Virus record (IMG/VR): IMGVR_UViG_3300021964_000413 | Location: 1 to 27,557 of that record | Origin: a virus | DNA: 27,557 nt | Strand: one strand, 5' to 3' | Shown: positions 1 to 4,800 of the stretch, piece after piece | Numbering within the stretch: the first letter of the stretch is position 1 | Layout: every line of letters begins with the position of its first letter | The notes under the pieces: generated by a model | The model's database searches: none | Seen by the model: the letters and a program-made list of their open reading frames with translations, nothing else | What the model was told of the DNA's origin: nothing | Program-made: the position numbers and the translations under genes

Positions 1-102
1 TGGTAATGTCTTCATTGCAATCTCATAAGCTTCTTCTACTGTATTCGCTTCTACTTCTGACATTGCTGTTTCTAATTCAAAGAATATATTGTATTTGTTC
101 AT
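1..102 (-). CDS. Small phage protein, partial (3' end outside window)
   Basis: Only the first 34 codons are visible, starting with MNKYNIFFEL and reading leftward off the window edge. The start is supported by a strong Shine-Dalgarno (AAGGAG, minus strand) about 6 bases upstream. The visible part alternates a beta-strand-like stretch with an acidic segment (VEANTVEEAYEIAMKTL), the look of small beta-alpha phage proteins with a V-EA-S-EEA pattern, but no family can be named. It is the last visible gene of the leftward early operon and follows the 50-aa cysteine-rich gene by 11 bases. Function unknown. Confidence 0.6.
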   Translation of the reverse strand, partial: MNKYNIFFELETAMSEVEANTVEEAYEIAMKTLP

Positions 103-113
103 AGGTTTCTCCT

Positions 114-266
114 TTAATAACAAATTACTGCATCTTTACATACCTGGCAGATCTGTATTGATCCATCAGGTAAATAAACCGTTTTAGTCTCACATGCATA
201 TATCCAGTCACCGATAATGCATTGTGCTAGCATAAAACATGAAATAACTATCCATGCTTTAATCAT
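114..266 (-). CDS. Small cysteine-rich protein with N-terminal hydrophobic segment
   Basis: A 50-codon gene starting MIKAWIVISCFMLAQ. Residues 3-18 are hydrophobic and look like a signal peptide or membrane anchor. The remainder has cysteines at 25, 40, 43 and 49, including a CxxC pair, so the mature part could form disulfides in the periplasm. The residue before C16 is Q, so it is not a standard lipobox. Its ATG overlaps the stop of the upstream gene (ATGA type), implying coupled translation, and a GGAG-like element lies within that upstream gene. I do not recognise a family; a role at the envelope is inference from the hydrophobic N-terminus only. Confidence 0.5.
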   Translation of the reverse strand: MIKAWIVISCFMLAQCIIGDWIYACETKTVYLPDGSIQICQVCKDAVICY

Positions 267-568
267 CTTGCGCCTCCACTTCCTTCACTGGTTCGACGTA
301 AACGCTCACCCCGCATCTTCATCATGGCTACACGCTCACGAAATATATCTTTATCTAATCCAAGAATGTTCATGCATAATTCAAACATCTCATTATCATC
401 ATAGATAAAGTCCTCTGCACCTTTGACGAGTTCATTGGGTGATCGGTATCCAAGTAAATCATGTAGTGCATTTTCTAAAATACCGAGTACCAACTTGGCT
501 CGCCAATCATCTGTCGCATAACTTCTGCTGGATACGACTTCATGTAATGGGTCTACAGTAACGTCCAT
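263..568 (-). CDS. Conserved small phage protein (DDN..FELCMNILGLD motif), function unknown
   Basis: 101 aa, starting MDVTVDPLHEVV, with a good ribosome binding site (AGGAGTAAGGT) just upstream. Around residues 19-35 it has WRAKLVLGILENALHDL, and around 52-78 the pattern EDFIYDDNEMFELCMNILGLDKDIFRERV. This matches a pattern common in short phage proteins, in which a helix containing W-A-hhh-al-D is followed by a helical motif ending h-GLD---hR--h. I infer a small all-helical protein. The C-terminal 25 residues are arginine-rich and may be flexible or bind nucleic acid. It sits in the leftward early operon downstream of the ERF annealing gene. No biochemical function is known to me for this group. 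Confidence 0.65.
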   Translation of the reverse strand: MDVTVDPLHEVVSSRSYATDDWRAKLVLGILENALHDLLGYRSPNELVKGAEDFIYDDNEMFELCMNILGLDKDIFRERVAMMKMRGERLRRTSEGSGGAR

Positions 569-571
569 ACC

Positions 572-760
572 TTACTCCTGACTCACCTTGCGTAGGATGT
601 CACCGATCTCATTCTTAATCGCTAAGAATGTATCGGGACCCAATATGCTTAGTGCTTGTTTGTTGACTTCAAAGAACTCAGTAAGCTTCTTTGCTTTCAT
701 TTCTTTTGCAAGTTGACTGTTGCCAATTCTGTGTGACATATCAATCATCGTCTTCTTCAT
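572..760 (-). CDS. Likely C-terminal extension of ERF, read by -1 frameshift
   Basis: As a stand-alone ORF this is 62 aa starting MKKTMIDMSHRIG, helical and lysine-rich. Its ATG has no convincing Shine-Dalgarno: the nearest GAGG lies about 19 bases upstream. The same frame is open upstream without a stop to the slippery heptamer at 817-823, which overlaps the end of the ERF gene. Reading through from ERF by a -1 slip adds 19 codons (VLSLNLPGKDPIEVKDKDA) before this methionine. The combined product would be 224 aa, the normal size for ERF proteins, whose unshifted version here stops at 144 aa. I therefore think this is the ERF C-terminal domain rather than a separate gene. Independent initiation cannot be excluded. 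Confidence 0.55.
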   Translation of the reverse strand: MKKTMIDMSHRIGNSQLAKEMKAKKLTEFFEVNKQALSILGPDTFLAIKNEIGDILRKVSQE

Positions 761-777
761 GGCATCTTTGTCTTTGA

Positions 778-836
778 CCTCAATCGGATCCTTGCCGGGT
801 AGATTGAGGCTTAAGACTTTTTTATTTCAGTCACCT
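778..836 (-). promoter_or_regulatory. Candidate -1 programmed ribosomal frameshift signal in ERF mRNA
   Basis: On the minus strand, in order: an SD-like AGGTGA (831-836); the slippery heptamer A AAA AAG (817-823) phased as ATA AAA AAG in the ERF frame; a 7-base spacer TCTTAAG (810-816) that contains the ERF stop codon; and a stem CCTCAATC/GATTGAGG (802-809 with 778-785, 8 perfect pairs plus a possible closing G-U) with a 16-base loop. The heptamer, spacer length and stem match the architecture known from E. coli dnaX. The -1 frame is blocked by TGA just before the heptamer and open for 82 sense codons after it. Confidence 0.7.
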
Positions 837-1245
837 TTGCCGGTGGTAGTTTAGCTGCAATCGATTTACTTGCTGCGTTACCATCATCATCCTCAGCGGG
901 TAAACCACAAGCAGATAAAAGCGAGTATCTACGTGCATAAGTCAGGGCTGATCCATACTTCTGGGCGTCCTGTTGTGAAGGCACATATAATAAACCACCT
1001 GATATTTGCTCACCACTTGAATGCATAAATACAGTTTCAATCTTGACGCCATTGTCACACTCATGAGTCTTCTGTAATAATGCAATGTCATGGTTATGTA
1101 ATGCATCAATCACCGCATCATGTACCGATGCAAGATCAGCATATTTTGATTTAAAGAATGGGTTATCTGCTTTCTTTAACACTTGTCCAAACTCTTTTTG
1201 TGCTTCCACAAATGCCTTAGCAATCCCCAAAGTTTTCTCTGTCAT
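811..1245 (-). CDS. erf: ERF family single-strand annealing protein
   Basis: ERF proteins anneal complementary single strands during phage recombination and genome circularisation, usually beside an exonuclease, as here. Seen in the sequence: NPFFKSKYADLASV near residue 28, and QKYGSALTYARRYSLLSACGL followed by AEDDDGNAA around 95-125. These are the hallmark blocks of the family (Pfam ERF). I chose ATG 1245 because GGAG lies just upstream; the frame also extends to a TTG four codons earlier. The zero-frame product is 144 aa and ends shortly after the conserved domain (EIKKS then stop), lacking the usual C-terminal domain. A likely -1 frameshift site overlaps its end and would restore a 224-aa protein. 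The YqaJ-type exonuclease is encoded just upstream in the same operon. Confidence 0.9.
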   Translation of the reverse strand: MTEKTLGIAKAFVEAQKEFGQVLKKADNPFFKSKYADLASVHDAVIDALHNHDIALLQKTHECDNGVKIETVFMHSSGEQISGGLLYVPSQQDAQKYGSALTYARRYSLLSACGLPAEDDDGNAASKSIAAKLPPAKVTEIKKS

Positions 1246-1402
1246 AATTATCTCCAAAGTAAGTTAATATTAATTGATTACGTCTACGTTTATCCACGAT
1301 GCGACGTTTGATGATTGTTAGAAACATCTCATCATCTTTTTTATCTTGCTCATATTCCTCTTCACGTATTACCGTTTCATAGAGGTACTGTAAGTCATCC
1401 AT
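1217..1402 (-). CDS. Small acidic/basic hypothetical protein
   Basis: 61 aa starting MDDLQYLYETVIREEEYEQD, with an acidic first third and a basic centre (IIKRRIVDKRRRNQL). It probably forms helices. The ATG (1400-1402) overlaps the end of the exonuclease gene (ATGGATGA arrangement), and a GGGAG element lies about ten bases upstream, so translation is probably coupled. Its 3' end overlaps the start of the ERF gene by 29 bases. Position between the exonuclease and the annealing protein suggests an accessory role in recombination, but that is inference from location only. I recognise no family. Confidence 0.5.
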   Translation of the reverse strand: MDDLQYLYETVIREEEYEQDKKDDEMFLTIIKRRIVDKRRRNQLILTYFGDNYDRENFGDC

Positions 1403-2357
1403 TTCCAAGCTCCCTTATACGTAATTTAGATGCACGGATTGTTCGTGCGGGTTTAGCGGGTACCACTTTTTCAGGTGTTGCCTTGTAGTTGATCATGGTC
1501 CAAGTGACTTTATAATCGCCGGCTGTTGCATAAGCATGATCACGCATGTCCTTCATGATCTCGACTTCAAGTTCTTTTTGACGCTCTTCTAATTCATTAA
1601 TCATGTCTCTAATTTCTACAATCTTTTTAACATGATCAGCTTTATCAGATAGATCAATCTCAGTCTTTTCAGCTTCATCAAAGATAGATGCTGCTTCCCT
1701 TGTGTCCTGGATGTCATACCATTCCACTTCGTCATTGTTTTTATATTTATCTAAGCGACGTTGAAAGTCTTGAATTGCTTCGTGCATCCGGGCAATCACT
1801 TCCTCATCTCTTTGATATACAAAGACTTTTAGCGTGGTTCCTTTGTATAAAACACAAACGGCACCCCACTTTGCGCCATACGTATCCATCTGCATTTGCA
1901 GTTGAAGTACACCGCGATACAGTGGAAGTTCATTCGCTGATTCCACATCATGTGCAGTTAATTTGGCTTCGATGACGCCTTCACCTTCCAATGCGATTGA
2001 GTCTGCATTGACACAAATCACACCTTTGTTGATGTCCGTCATGATGTCTTTGCCATTCCCTTTTACTGTACCGTCCAAGCTACAGGCAAAAGGTAAGGTT
2101 TGATGTTGATAAGGTTTATCATGGTTTGTCTTTGGATTGCCAAGTCCAAGCCGCACCGCTGATTCATTCAGAATGGTTGCTTCTAATCGATTGCCCCAGT
2201 CCATTGATTCATTGGATTGGAATGGTGGTTCGATGCCGTTGATCACATCCATCTTTTGTTTAAGTAGTTCGTTGACCGTCATAAAGCGTGATGCACCCAT
2301 TAATACAGGCACTTCAGACGCTGATAGTTGGTCATTCGGTGTTAGTTTACCGACCAT
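1395..2357 (-). CDS. YqaJ-like viral recombinase / PD-(D/E)XK exonuclease
   Basis: 320 aa. Members of this family (YqaJ, related to lambda Exo) degrade one strand of duplex DNA to give single strands for an annealing protein. Visible motifs are SASEVPVLMGASRF near 12-25, the GNRLE box at 55-59, SLDG with D95, IEAK with E130 and K132 (the catalytic PD-(D/E)XK residues), and VLQLQMQMDTYG at 150-161. Residues about 245-290 form an acidic coiled coil that extends beyond the nuclease core. I chose the ATG at 2357 because AAAGGGA lies ideally upstream; an in-frame ATG five codons earlier has no such signal. It pairs functionally with the ERF gene downstream. Confidence 0.88.
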   Translation of the reverse strand: MVGKLTPNDQLSASEVPVLMGASRFMTVNELLKQKMDVINGIEPPFQSNESMDWGNRLEATILNESAVRLGLGNPKTNHDKPYQHQTLPFACSLDGTVKGNGKDIMTDINKGVICVNADSIALEGEGVIEAKLTAHDVESANELPLYRGVLQLQMQMDTYGAKWGAVCVLYKGTTLKVFVYQRDEEVIARMHEAIQDFQRRLDKYKNNDEVEWYDIQDTREAASIFDEAEKTEIDLSDKADHVKKIVEIRDMINELEERQKELEVEIMKDMRDHAYATAGDYKVTWTMINYKATPEKVVPAKPARTIRASKLRIRELGNG

Positions 2358-2520
2358 TGTGTTCCCTTTCATTTAGTAGTTCTAAGAAATCGTCAAGATC
2401 ATTGACCATTGAAAACCAATCATCCATTGATAGTTCACCACGTCGTTCTAATTCAAAGACGTAGTTAATCAATTGTCTGATTTTAGTTTTGAGTAGAGTT
2501 TTCTCTTGTTGAGTTGTCAT
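2347..2520 (-). CDS. Small acidic hypothetical protein
   Basis: 57 aa (MTTQQEKTLLKTKIRQLINY ...). A basic amphipathic first half is followed by an acidic second half (MDDWFSMVNDLDDFLELLNE), probably two helices. The start has an AAAGGT ribosome binding site inside the recurrent leader motif AACCATGAAAGGT that also precedes other minus-strand genes. It ends 11 bases inside the exonuclease gene and overlaps the membrane-protein ORF upstream by 38 bases. The strong ribosome site and neat end-to-start overlap with the exonuclease are the main evidence that it is real. Function unknown. Confidence 0.5.
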   Translation of the reverse strand: MTTQQEKTLLKTKIRQLINYVFELERRGELSMDDWFSMVNDLDDFLELLNEREHNGR

Positions 2521-2743
2521 TACTTTTACCTTTCATGGTTTCGTTAATACATTCTAATTTAGTCTTTAGATAGACTGTTGCACCAGGATCAATCTGTTTA
2601 AATGCTATTCCCTTTTGACAGATAATGCTGCGCTCCCTTTCATTATAAGATATCTTTAAATTAATTGCAAGATCGTATATCGATGCTCCTAAAAAAGCAC
2701 CTAAAATAACCAGACTAGCTTGTTTTATGTTCTGGACGACCAT
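2483..2743 (-). CDS. Small protein with N-terminal membrane segment
   Basis: 86 aa, starting MVVQNIKQASLVILGAFLGA. Residues about 9-27 are a hydrophobic, glycine/alanine-rich helix that could be a signal anchor. The rest is polar, with two cysteines (C42, C65) and a Ser/Asn/Thr-rich tail. AAAGGA lies 9-10 bases before the ATG. The gene overlaps a 44-aa gene at its start (29 bases) and a 57-aa gene at its end (38 bases). Such nested small genes are common in early phage operons. No family recognised; an inner-membrane or periplasmic role is inferred from the hydrophobic helix. Confidence 0.5.
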   Translation of the reverse strand: MVVQNIKQASLVILGAFLGASIYDLAINLKISYNERERSIICQKGIAFKQIDPGATVYLKTKLECINETMKGKSNDNSTRENSTQN

Positions 2744-2849
2744 CTTCTATTCCTTTCTGCAAAAAGTAGTTTTCAATGGCTAGATCATCCAACCAATCTT
2801 GACCATCCTCGAAACCACAAAAATCCGTGCGTTCCCTTTCCTGATTCAT
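2715..2849 (-). CDS. Small acidic hypothetical protein
   Basis: 44 aa (MNQERERTDFCGFEDGQDWL ...), acidic, with the patterns CGFEDGQDWLDDLAIENYF and KGIEDGRPEHKTS. The ribosome binding site GGAAAGGG lies just upstream of the ATG and is itself one half of a 21-base tandem duplication, the other half of which encodes residues Q3-R7. It overlaps the following gene by 29 bases. Coding status rests on the ribosome site and gene spacing; there is no recognisable family. Confidence 0.45.
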   Translation of the reverse strand: MNQERERTDFCGFEDGQDWLDDLAIENYFLQKGIEDGRPEHKTS

Positions 2850-2863
2850 GCGTTCCCTTTCCT
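2828..2863. repeat. 21-bp tandem duplication containing a ribosome binding site
   Basis: The 15-mer TGCGTTCCCTTTCCT occurs at 2828-2842 and again at 2849-2863. On the minus strand each copy reads AGGAAAGGGAACGCA. The upstream copy supplies the ribosome binding site of the 44-aa gene, and the second lies within its first codons. It is probably a recent slippage duplication. Confidence 0.7.
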
Positions 2864-3026
2864 AATATGGCAAAGTTAATACAAAATAAGATCCTAAACT
2901 TAGCATTGAGAACAAAATAAAGCCCCCTAATATGTCATATATGACAGTTTTACGCTTTCTTTTCCGTGCAATATCTTGTAATATTTCCGGGTTTATGTCA
3001 CTCAAGTATCTATCAAAGTTATTCAT
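2862..3026 (-). CDS. Small single-pass membrane protein
   Basis: 54 aa (MNNFDRYLSDINPEILQDIA ...). A short polar N-terminus leads to a strongly basic patch RKRKRK at 21-26, followed by a hydrophobic stretch from about 33 to 53 (ILGGFILFSMLSLGSYFVLT). By the positive-inside rule the N-terminus would face the cytoplasm. AGGGGG lies 4-9 bases before the ATG. Small membrane proteins of this size in early phage operons sometimes act in superinfection exclusion or host takeover; this one is not assignable. Holin function is unlikely from its early position but cannot be excluded. Confidence 0.5.
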   Translation of the reverse strand: MNNFDRYLSDINPEILQDIARKRKRKTVIYDILGGFILFSMLSLGSYFVLTLPY

Positions 3027-3039
3027 AATTAACCCCCTT

Positions 3040-3201
3040 TTATTTAAAATAAGTATTAATCATTACAGCCGCATTTTGCCTTGTCTTGTGCATTGCAAGT
3101 TGAATTGCTTCATTATGCGCAATTCCAGCCGCTTTATATTGGTTTAAATACTCATTAAATAAGTTTTTAATCACTTGTTTGTTTGCTTTTGTTAGTTTCA
3201 T
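3040..3201 (-). CDS. Small basic helical hypothetical protein
   Basis: 53 aa (MKLTKANKQVIKNLFNEYLN ...), lysine-rich and predicted helical, with AGIAHNEAIQLAMHKTRQNAAVM in the second half. The start has AAAGGT about 8 bases upstream within the recurrent leader motif shared with other genes of this operon. It lies between the Gp88-family gene and the small membrane protein gene, separated from Gp88 by an 79-base gap that contains a large hairpin. Not recognised. Confidence 0.5.
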   Translation of the reverse strand: MKLTKANKQVIKNLFNEYLNQYKAAGIAHNEAIQLAMHKTRQNAAVMINTYFK

Positions 3202-3239
3202 AATATGTACCTTTCAAAGTTTATAAAATGACTATCAAA

Positions 3240-3283
3240 TGATAATCCAGCAGCAGCCTATTTAAAGCCGCTGCTAGTTATCA
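3240..3283 (-). terminator. Hairpin after the Gp88 gene (terminator-like or RNA-processing stem)
   Basis: AGCAGCAGC (3249-3257) pairs with GCCGCTGCT (3267-3275), 9 pairs with one G-T in minus-strand RNA, around a 9-base loop. An outer helix TGATAA/TTATCA (3240-3245 with 3278-3283) extends it and overlaps the Gp88 stop codon. There is no U-tract on either side, so efficient intrinsic termination is doubtful; an mRNA-stabilising or processing structure fits equally well. Confidence 0.5.
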
Positions 3284-3988
3284 CTTACTTATAACAAACC
3301 CGCTTGTATCTTTTCGCGCCTTGCCCTTAGCATATAAGCCTAGAATAGCGTTTTTAGGGTTTAAGAATGTAAGATCATGTTTATCACCATCAAACACGCT
3401 GCGCTTGTGAAATGTAACGGGTATATTTTCGGGCTTGTCAAATACCGCGGCTATTCTTACACCGTTATCAATAGCCTTTTGATTGTACTTTTCAAAGCCT
3501 TTTTTACCACTATATGAGAATGTCAAATCATAGTTTGATGGTATATTCTTACGGTTTGGAATTTTAGTATAATCATAGAATTGCACGTCCGGGAATATAT
3601 CAAATATAGTCTGTAGCTTATTAAACCATTTAAACTGTATATTTTCCCATCGTATGTCACTGGTTCCGTTTAATCTTACAGCGGCTTTTAAACCTAGCTT
3701 TTTAGCTTTATAAGATAATGCGCCTATCTCATCAACTAATTGACGCATGAATTCATTTTGATCATTATTAAATAGTTTGGATCTATTCAGACGCGCGGCT
3801 TGTACATTTGAGAATGCGCCGCGTCCAGCTGTATATAAGCATCCATCAATACATCCCGCTAACTTTGCCATAGGGCAATAGTTAACACCTGATAGATCAA
3901 AAGGGGCAAGGTATAAAATACCGGTTAAATAGCCATATTGTGTGTTTTTGCTAGTCTTAGCGTTTGTATCTATTGATAAGAGTTTCAT
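3281..3988 (-). CDS. Gp88-family phage protein
   Basis: 235 aa. The N-terminal region (KTSKNTQYGYLTGILYLAPF, then SGVNYCPMAKLAGCIDGCLYTAG) with cysteines at 38, 46 and 50, and the following R-G-AFSNVQAARLNRSKLF block, match the widespread phage family named after mycobacteriophage gene product 88. The middle has VRLNGTSDIRWE, and the centre-to-end has FYDYTKIPNR and DLTFSYSGK, also typical of the family. The cysteine cluster suggests a metal or iron-sulfur site, which is inference. The biochemical role is unknown. It is the second gene of the leftward operon, after an intrinsic terminator, and its AAAGG ribosome site is within the shared leader motif AACCATGAAAGGT. Confidence 0.8.
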   Translation of the reverse strand: MKLLSIDTNAKTSKNTQYGYLTGILYLAPFDLSGVNYCPMAKLAGCIDGCLYTAGRGAFSNVQAARLNRSKLFNNDQNEFMRQLVDEIGALSYKAKKLGLKAAVRLNGTSDIRWENIQFKWFNKLQTIFDIFPDVQFYDYTKIPNRKNIPSNYDLTFSYSGKKGFEKYNQKAIDNGVRIAAVFDKPENIPVTFHKRSVFDGDKHDLTFLNPKNAILGLYAKGKARKDTSGFVISK

Positions 3989-4017
3989 TGTTTTAACCTT
4001 TCATGGTTTATTAATGA

Positions 4018-4044
4018 TAAAAAAAGGGGTATATTTCAACCCCT
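4018..4044 (-). terminator. Intrinsic terminator between the 50-aa gene and Gp88
   Basis: On the minus strand AGGGGT (4039-4044) pairs with ACCCCT (4025-4030) around an 8-base loop, followed directly by a run of seven T (4019-4025). This is a standard Rho-independent terminator form. It lies just after the first gene of the left operon and before Gp88, so downstream early genes would depend on read-through or antitermination. Confidence 0.75.
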
Positions 4045-4049
4045 ATTAT

Positions 4050-4202
4050 TTATGATAGATCTTTCCATTTCATATCGAAATGGTTTTCAACTATCTTTTT
4101 TTGATCTTTAGTTGCGACTTGATCAAAATGAGGGTTTAAGAAGTAGTCCATTAAAGTATTTAACTTTCTGAATTTGTCTATTTTCTTTTTGTGTTTATTC
4201 AT
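4050..4202 (-). CDS. Small basic hypothetical protein, first gene of left operon
   Basis: 50 aa (MNKHKKKIDKFRKLNTLMDY ...), strongly basic at the N-terminus (HKKKIDKFRK), then FLNPHFDQVATKDQKKIVEN and an end HFDMKWKDLS. It is probably helical and may bind nucleic acid. The start is supported by AAAGGT within the leader TAACTATGAAAGGTAACAA, and a consensus-like promoter lies 41 bases upstream. An intrinsic terminator follows immediately. The arrangement of promoter, short gene and terminator suggests the product is made first and most abundantly after infection. A regulatory or antiterminator role is possible, but nothing in the sequence proves it. Confidence 0.55.
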   Translation of the reverse strand: MNKHKKKIDKFRKLNTLMDYFLNPHFDQVATKDQKKIVENHFDMKWKDLS

Positions 4203-4242
4203 TTGTTACCTTTCATAGTTATTAAAATGATGCTACGGGATA

Positions 4243-4272
4243 ATAATAAGATATCTATTTTATGATTGTCAA
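4243..4272 (-). promoter_or_regulatory. Strong sigma70-type promoter of the leftward operon
   Basis: On the minus strand, TTGACA (4267-4272) is followed after 18 bases by TATTAT (4243-4248); a 17-base spacing to TTATTA is also possible. The -35 is a perfect consensus and the -10 differs by one base. Transcription would start near 4236, giving a leader of about 35 bases before the ATG at 4202. Confidence 0.8.
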
Positions 4273-4307
4273 CAGTTATTTGAAAATAAAATCAGTGATC
4301 CTGGATT

Positions 4308-4345
4308 GATAAGAATTGCTTATGGATAATAATTGCTTATTGATA
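4308..4345. repeat. Two 17-bp tandem repeats plus a partial third (iteron-like)
   Basis: GATAAGAATTGCTTATG (4308-4324) is followed directly by GATAATAATTGCTTATT (4325-4341) and then GATA. The units match at 15 of 17 bases, and each has internal dyad character (ATAA...TTAT). They lie about 36 bases upstream of the -35 of the left promoter, so they could be operator sites or iterons for the winged-helix protein encoded at 5194. Confidence 0.7.
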
Positions 4346-4488
4346 TGGTGTTAATGATAGGGTTTACTTATCACGTGTAATGGGAATAGATAGGAACTAG
4401 TTAGGAATAAGTATCTTATATCTGTATCTAATCCCTAATGGCATCTTATTTCATACCCTTAAACCCCTATATTGACATGGTATCTTTT

Positions 4489-4520
4489 TACGATCCTGGA
4501 AACTTCATACGATCTGGAAA
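4489..4520. repeat. Direct repeat TACGATC(C)TGGAAA
   Basis: TACGATCCTGGAAA (4489-4502) recurs as TACGATCTGGAAA (4508-4520), one base shorter, with a 19-base period. Two copies with near two-turn spacing suggest a protein-binding site; the ligand is unknown. Confidence 0.55.
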
Positions 4521-4593
4521 AGTTAGAATTGCATGTCACATAAAAGCGACCTTATCCCCCCCTACGGGTATCCTATATCGGTAGGTATCCTAC

Positions 4594-4776
4594 TCAAATT
4601 TTTGCCAACTTTCTCAATAATCTTTCATTAGATATCCTAAAGACATTTTTTTTGTCTATATCGTCTAGTTTTGTCCAGTTAACGATTTCAGAGCGTGTGC
4701 GACCACAAGAAGCACACAGCTCGAGATCGTCTATCGTGACGAGTTTACATTGAAACGTGCATGGAGAATCAGACAT
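4594..4776 (-). CDS. DUF1289-type small cysteine protein
   Basis: 60 aa from MSDSPCTFQCKLVTIDDLEL. The pattern SPC-x3-C, then LC-x2-CGRT--EI-NW--L, then D--KK-V is the signature of DUF1289, a family of short bacterial and phage proteins with four cysteines (here 6, 10, 21, 24) thought to bind a metal or iron-sulfur cluster. The frame stays open 14 codons upstream, but those codons lie over the promoter-like palindrome and do not resemble the family, so I place the start at 4776. There is no good Shine-Dalgarno, and a promoter-like element ends about 12 bases before the ATG, suggesting a leaderless or very short leader. Isolated between two non-coding stretches of the control region. Molecular role unknown. 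Confidence 0.75.
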   Translation of the reverse strand: MSDSPCTFQCKLVTIDDLELCASCGRTRSEIVNWTKLDDIDKKNVFRISNERLLRKLAKI

Positions 4777-4778
4777 AT

Positions 4779-4800
4779 CTTTTTTATATATATAAAAAAG
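4779..4800. repeat. Perfect 22-bp A/T palindrome at the DUF1289 promoter
   Basis: C, six T, four AT dinucleotides, six A, G: a perfect palindrome over 22 bases. It covers the presumed -10 and transcription start of the DUF1289 gene and ends three bases before its ATG. It could be an operator, an easily melted site, or a cruciform-forming element. Confidence 0.65.

Larger units (their letters stand above)
4203..4593. other. Intergenic control region, left part
   Basis: No convincing gene on either strand. It holds the leader and promoter of the left operon (4243-4272), two 17-bp tandem repeats (4308-4341), a 13/14-bp direct repeat (4489-4520), and near the DUF1289 gene two copies of GGTATCCTA in which GTAGG-TAT-CCTAC forms a small dyad. 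The DNA is very A+T-rich apart from a run of seven C. These features fit an operator or replication-origin region. Confidence 0.5.

Noticed and set aside
2720-3147. Plus-strand ORFs opposite the small early genes
   Set aside because: The minus strand has start signals and interlocking genes here; the plus-strand ORFs have no ribosome sites and no plausible domain content.
4308-4345. CRISPR-like array
   Set aside because: Only two adjacent units without spacers; tandem repeats rather than a repeat-spacer pattern.
4472-4500. TTGACA on the plus strand in the control region
   Set aside because: No -10-like hexamer at 16-18 bases (the sequence there is CCTGGA), and no gene to the right in that direction before 5194.
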